A DNA stretch of 64,000 nt from positions 62,001-126,000 of the forward strand of contig NZ_WFLJ01000002.1 of assembly GCF_009208735.1 (NCBI RefSeq), read 5' to 3'. Below are positions 63,647-64,000 of this stretch, one piece after another. The first letter of the stretch is position 1, and the number at the start of each line of letters is the position of its first letter. Position numbers and translations under genes: made by a program. The notes under the pieces are model-generated. The model had not been told where the DNA came from and made no database searches. It was given only the letters and a program-made list of their open reading frames with translations. This DNA comes from Janthinobacterium rivuli. GTDB taxonomy: Bacteria > Pseudomonadota > Gammaproteobacteria > Burkholderiales > Burkholderiaceae_D.

Positions 63647-64000
<354 letters not shown>

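Overview
The window is a GC-rich (roughly 62-65%) chromosomal segment of a betaproteobacterium. The overall look is that of an Oxalobacteraceae member (Janthinobacterium/Massilia/Duganella-like): a phasin, PDH genes arranged aceE-aceF-lpdA with a lipoyl domain on E3, a CIRCE-controlled groESL, a zapB-zapA-6S RNA block and an fkpB-ispH pair. This assignment comes from gene content and protein style, not from a database search. Coding density is high, and most of the sequence is core or housekeeping.

Layout. 1-3.5 kb: sulfate uptake (cysT partial, sbp) with a 1-Cys peroxiredoxin and a small hydrolase between them, then dgkA. 3.6-7.4 kb: IclR regulator, PBP7-type endopeptidase, nitroreductase, EamA transporter. 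7.4-8.4 kb: phasin gene with two matching palindromes around its promoter. 8.4-12.1 kb: livHMGF branched-chain amino acid ABC operon; a matching binding protein lies far away at 53 kb. 12.4-15.3 kb: fkpB-ispH, radC, rpmB-rpmG. 15.4-20.8 kb: acyl desaturase, MscS channel, rsmB, purN, an orphan barstar. 21-26.6 kb: glycine-zipper protein, spermidine-synthase-like protein, GspE/PilB ATPase, tRNA-Lys, small secreted proteins. 26.7-34.2 kb: S9 peptidase, BON protein, HExxH protein, one intact IS1595-like insertion sequence sitting in the terminator tract of an M49-like peptidase gene, and an SDR lacking its catalytic Tyr/Lys. 34.3-41.6 kb: LysR, a tripartite EmrA/EmrB/outer-membrane-factor efflux operon with a divergent TetR gene and two operator-like palindromes, and a degenerate metallophosphoesterase with a STAND-like tail.

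41.8-48.4 kb: the pyruvate dehydrogenase operon aceE-aceF-lpdA, with the last ~150 bp of lpdA and its terminator duplicated just downstream. 48.9-52.7 kb: folD, M3 oligopeptidase, holC and a small translationally coupled gene. 53-56.5 kb: livJ-type binding protein, LysR, NAD-dependent epimerase, cytochrome c. 56.7-61.0 kb: ilvD, LysR, lgt, EVE protein. 61.0-61.9 kb: 6S RNA downstream of zapB-zapA. 62-64 kb: a duplicated-domain exported protein, then groES and the start of groEL behind a sigma-70 promoter and CIRCE operator.

No CRISPR array, prophage, rRNA operon or complete defence island was seen. The most unusual items are the tandem lpdA 3' duplication, the decayed MPE/STAND-like protein, the IS in a terminator, and several well-defined operator pairs.
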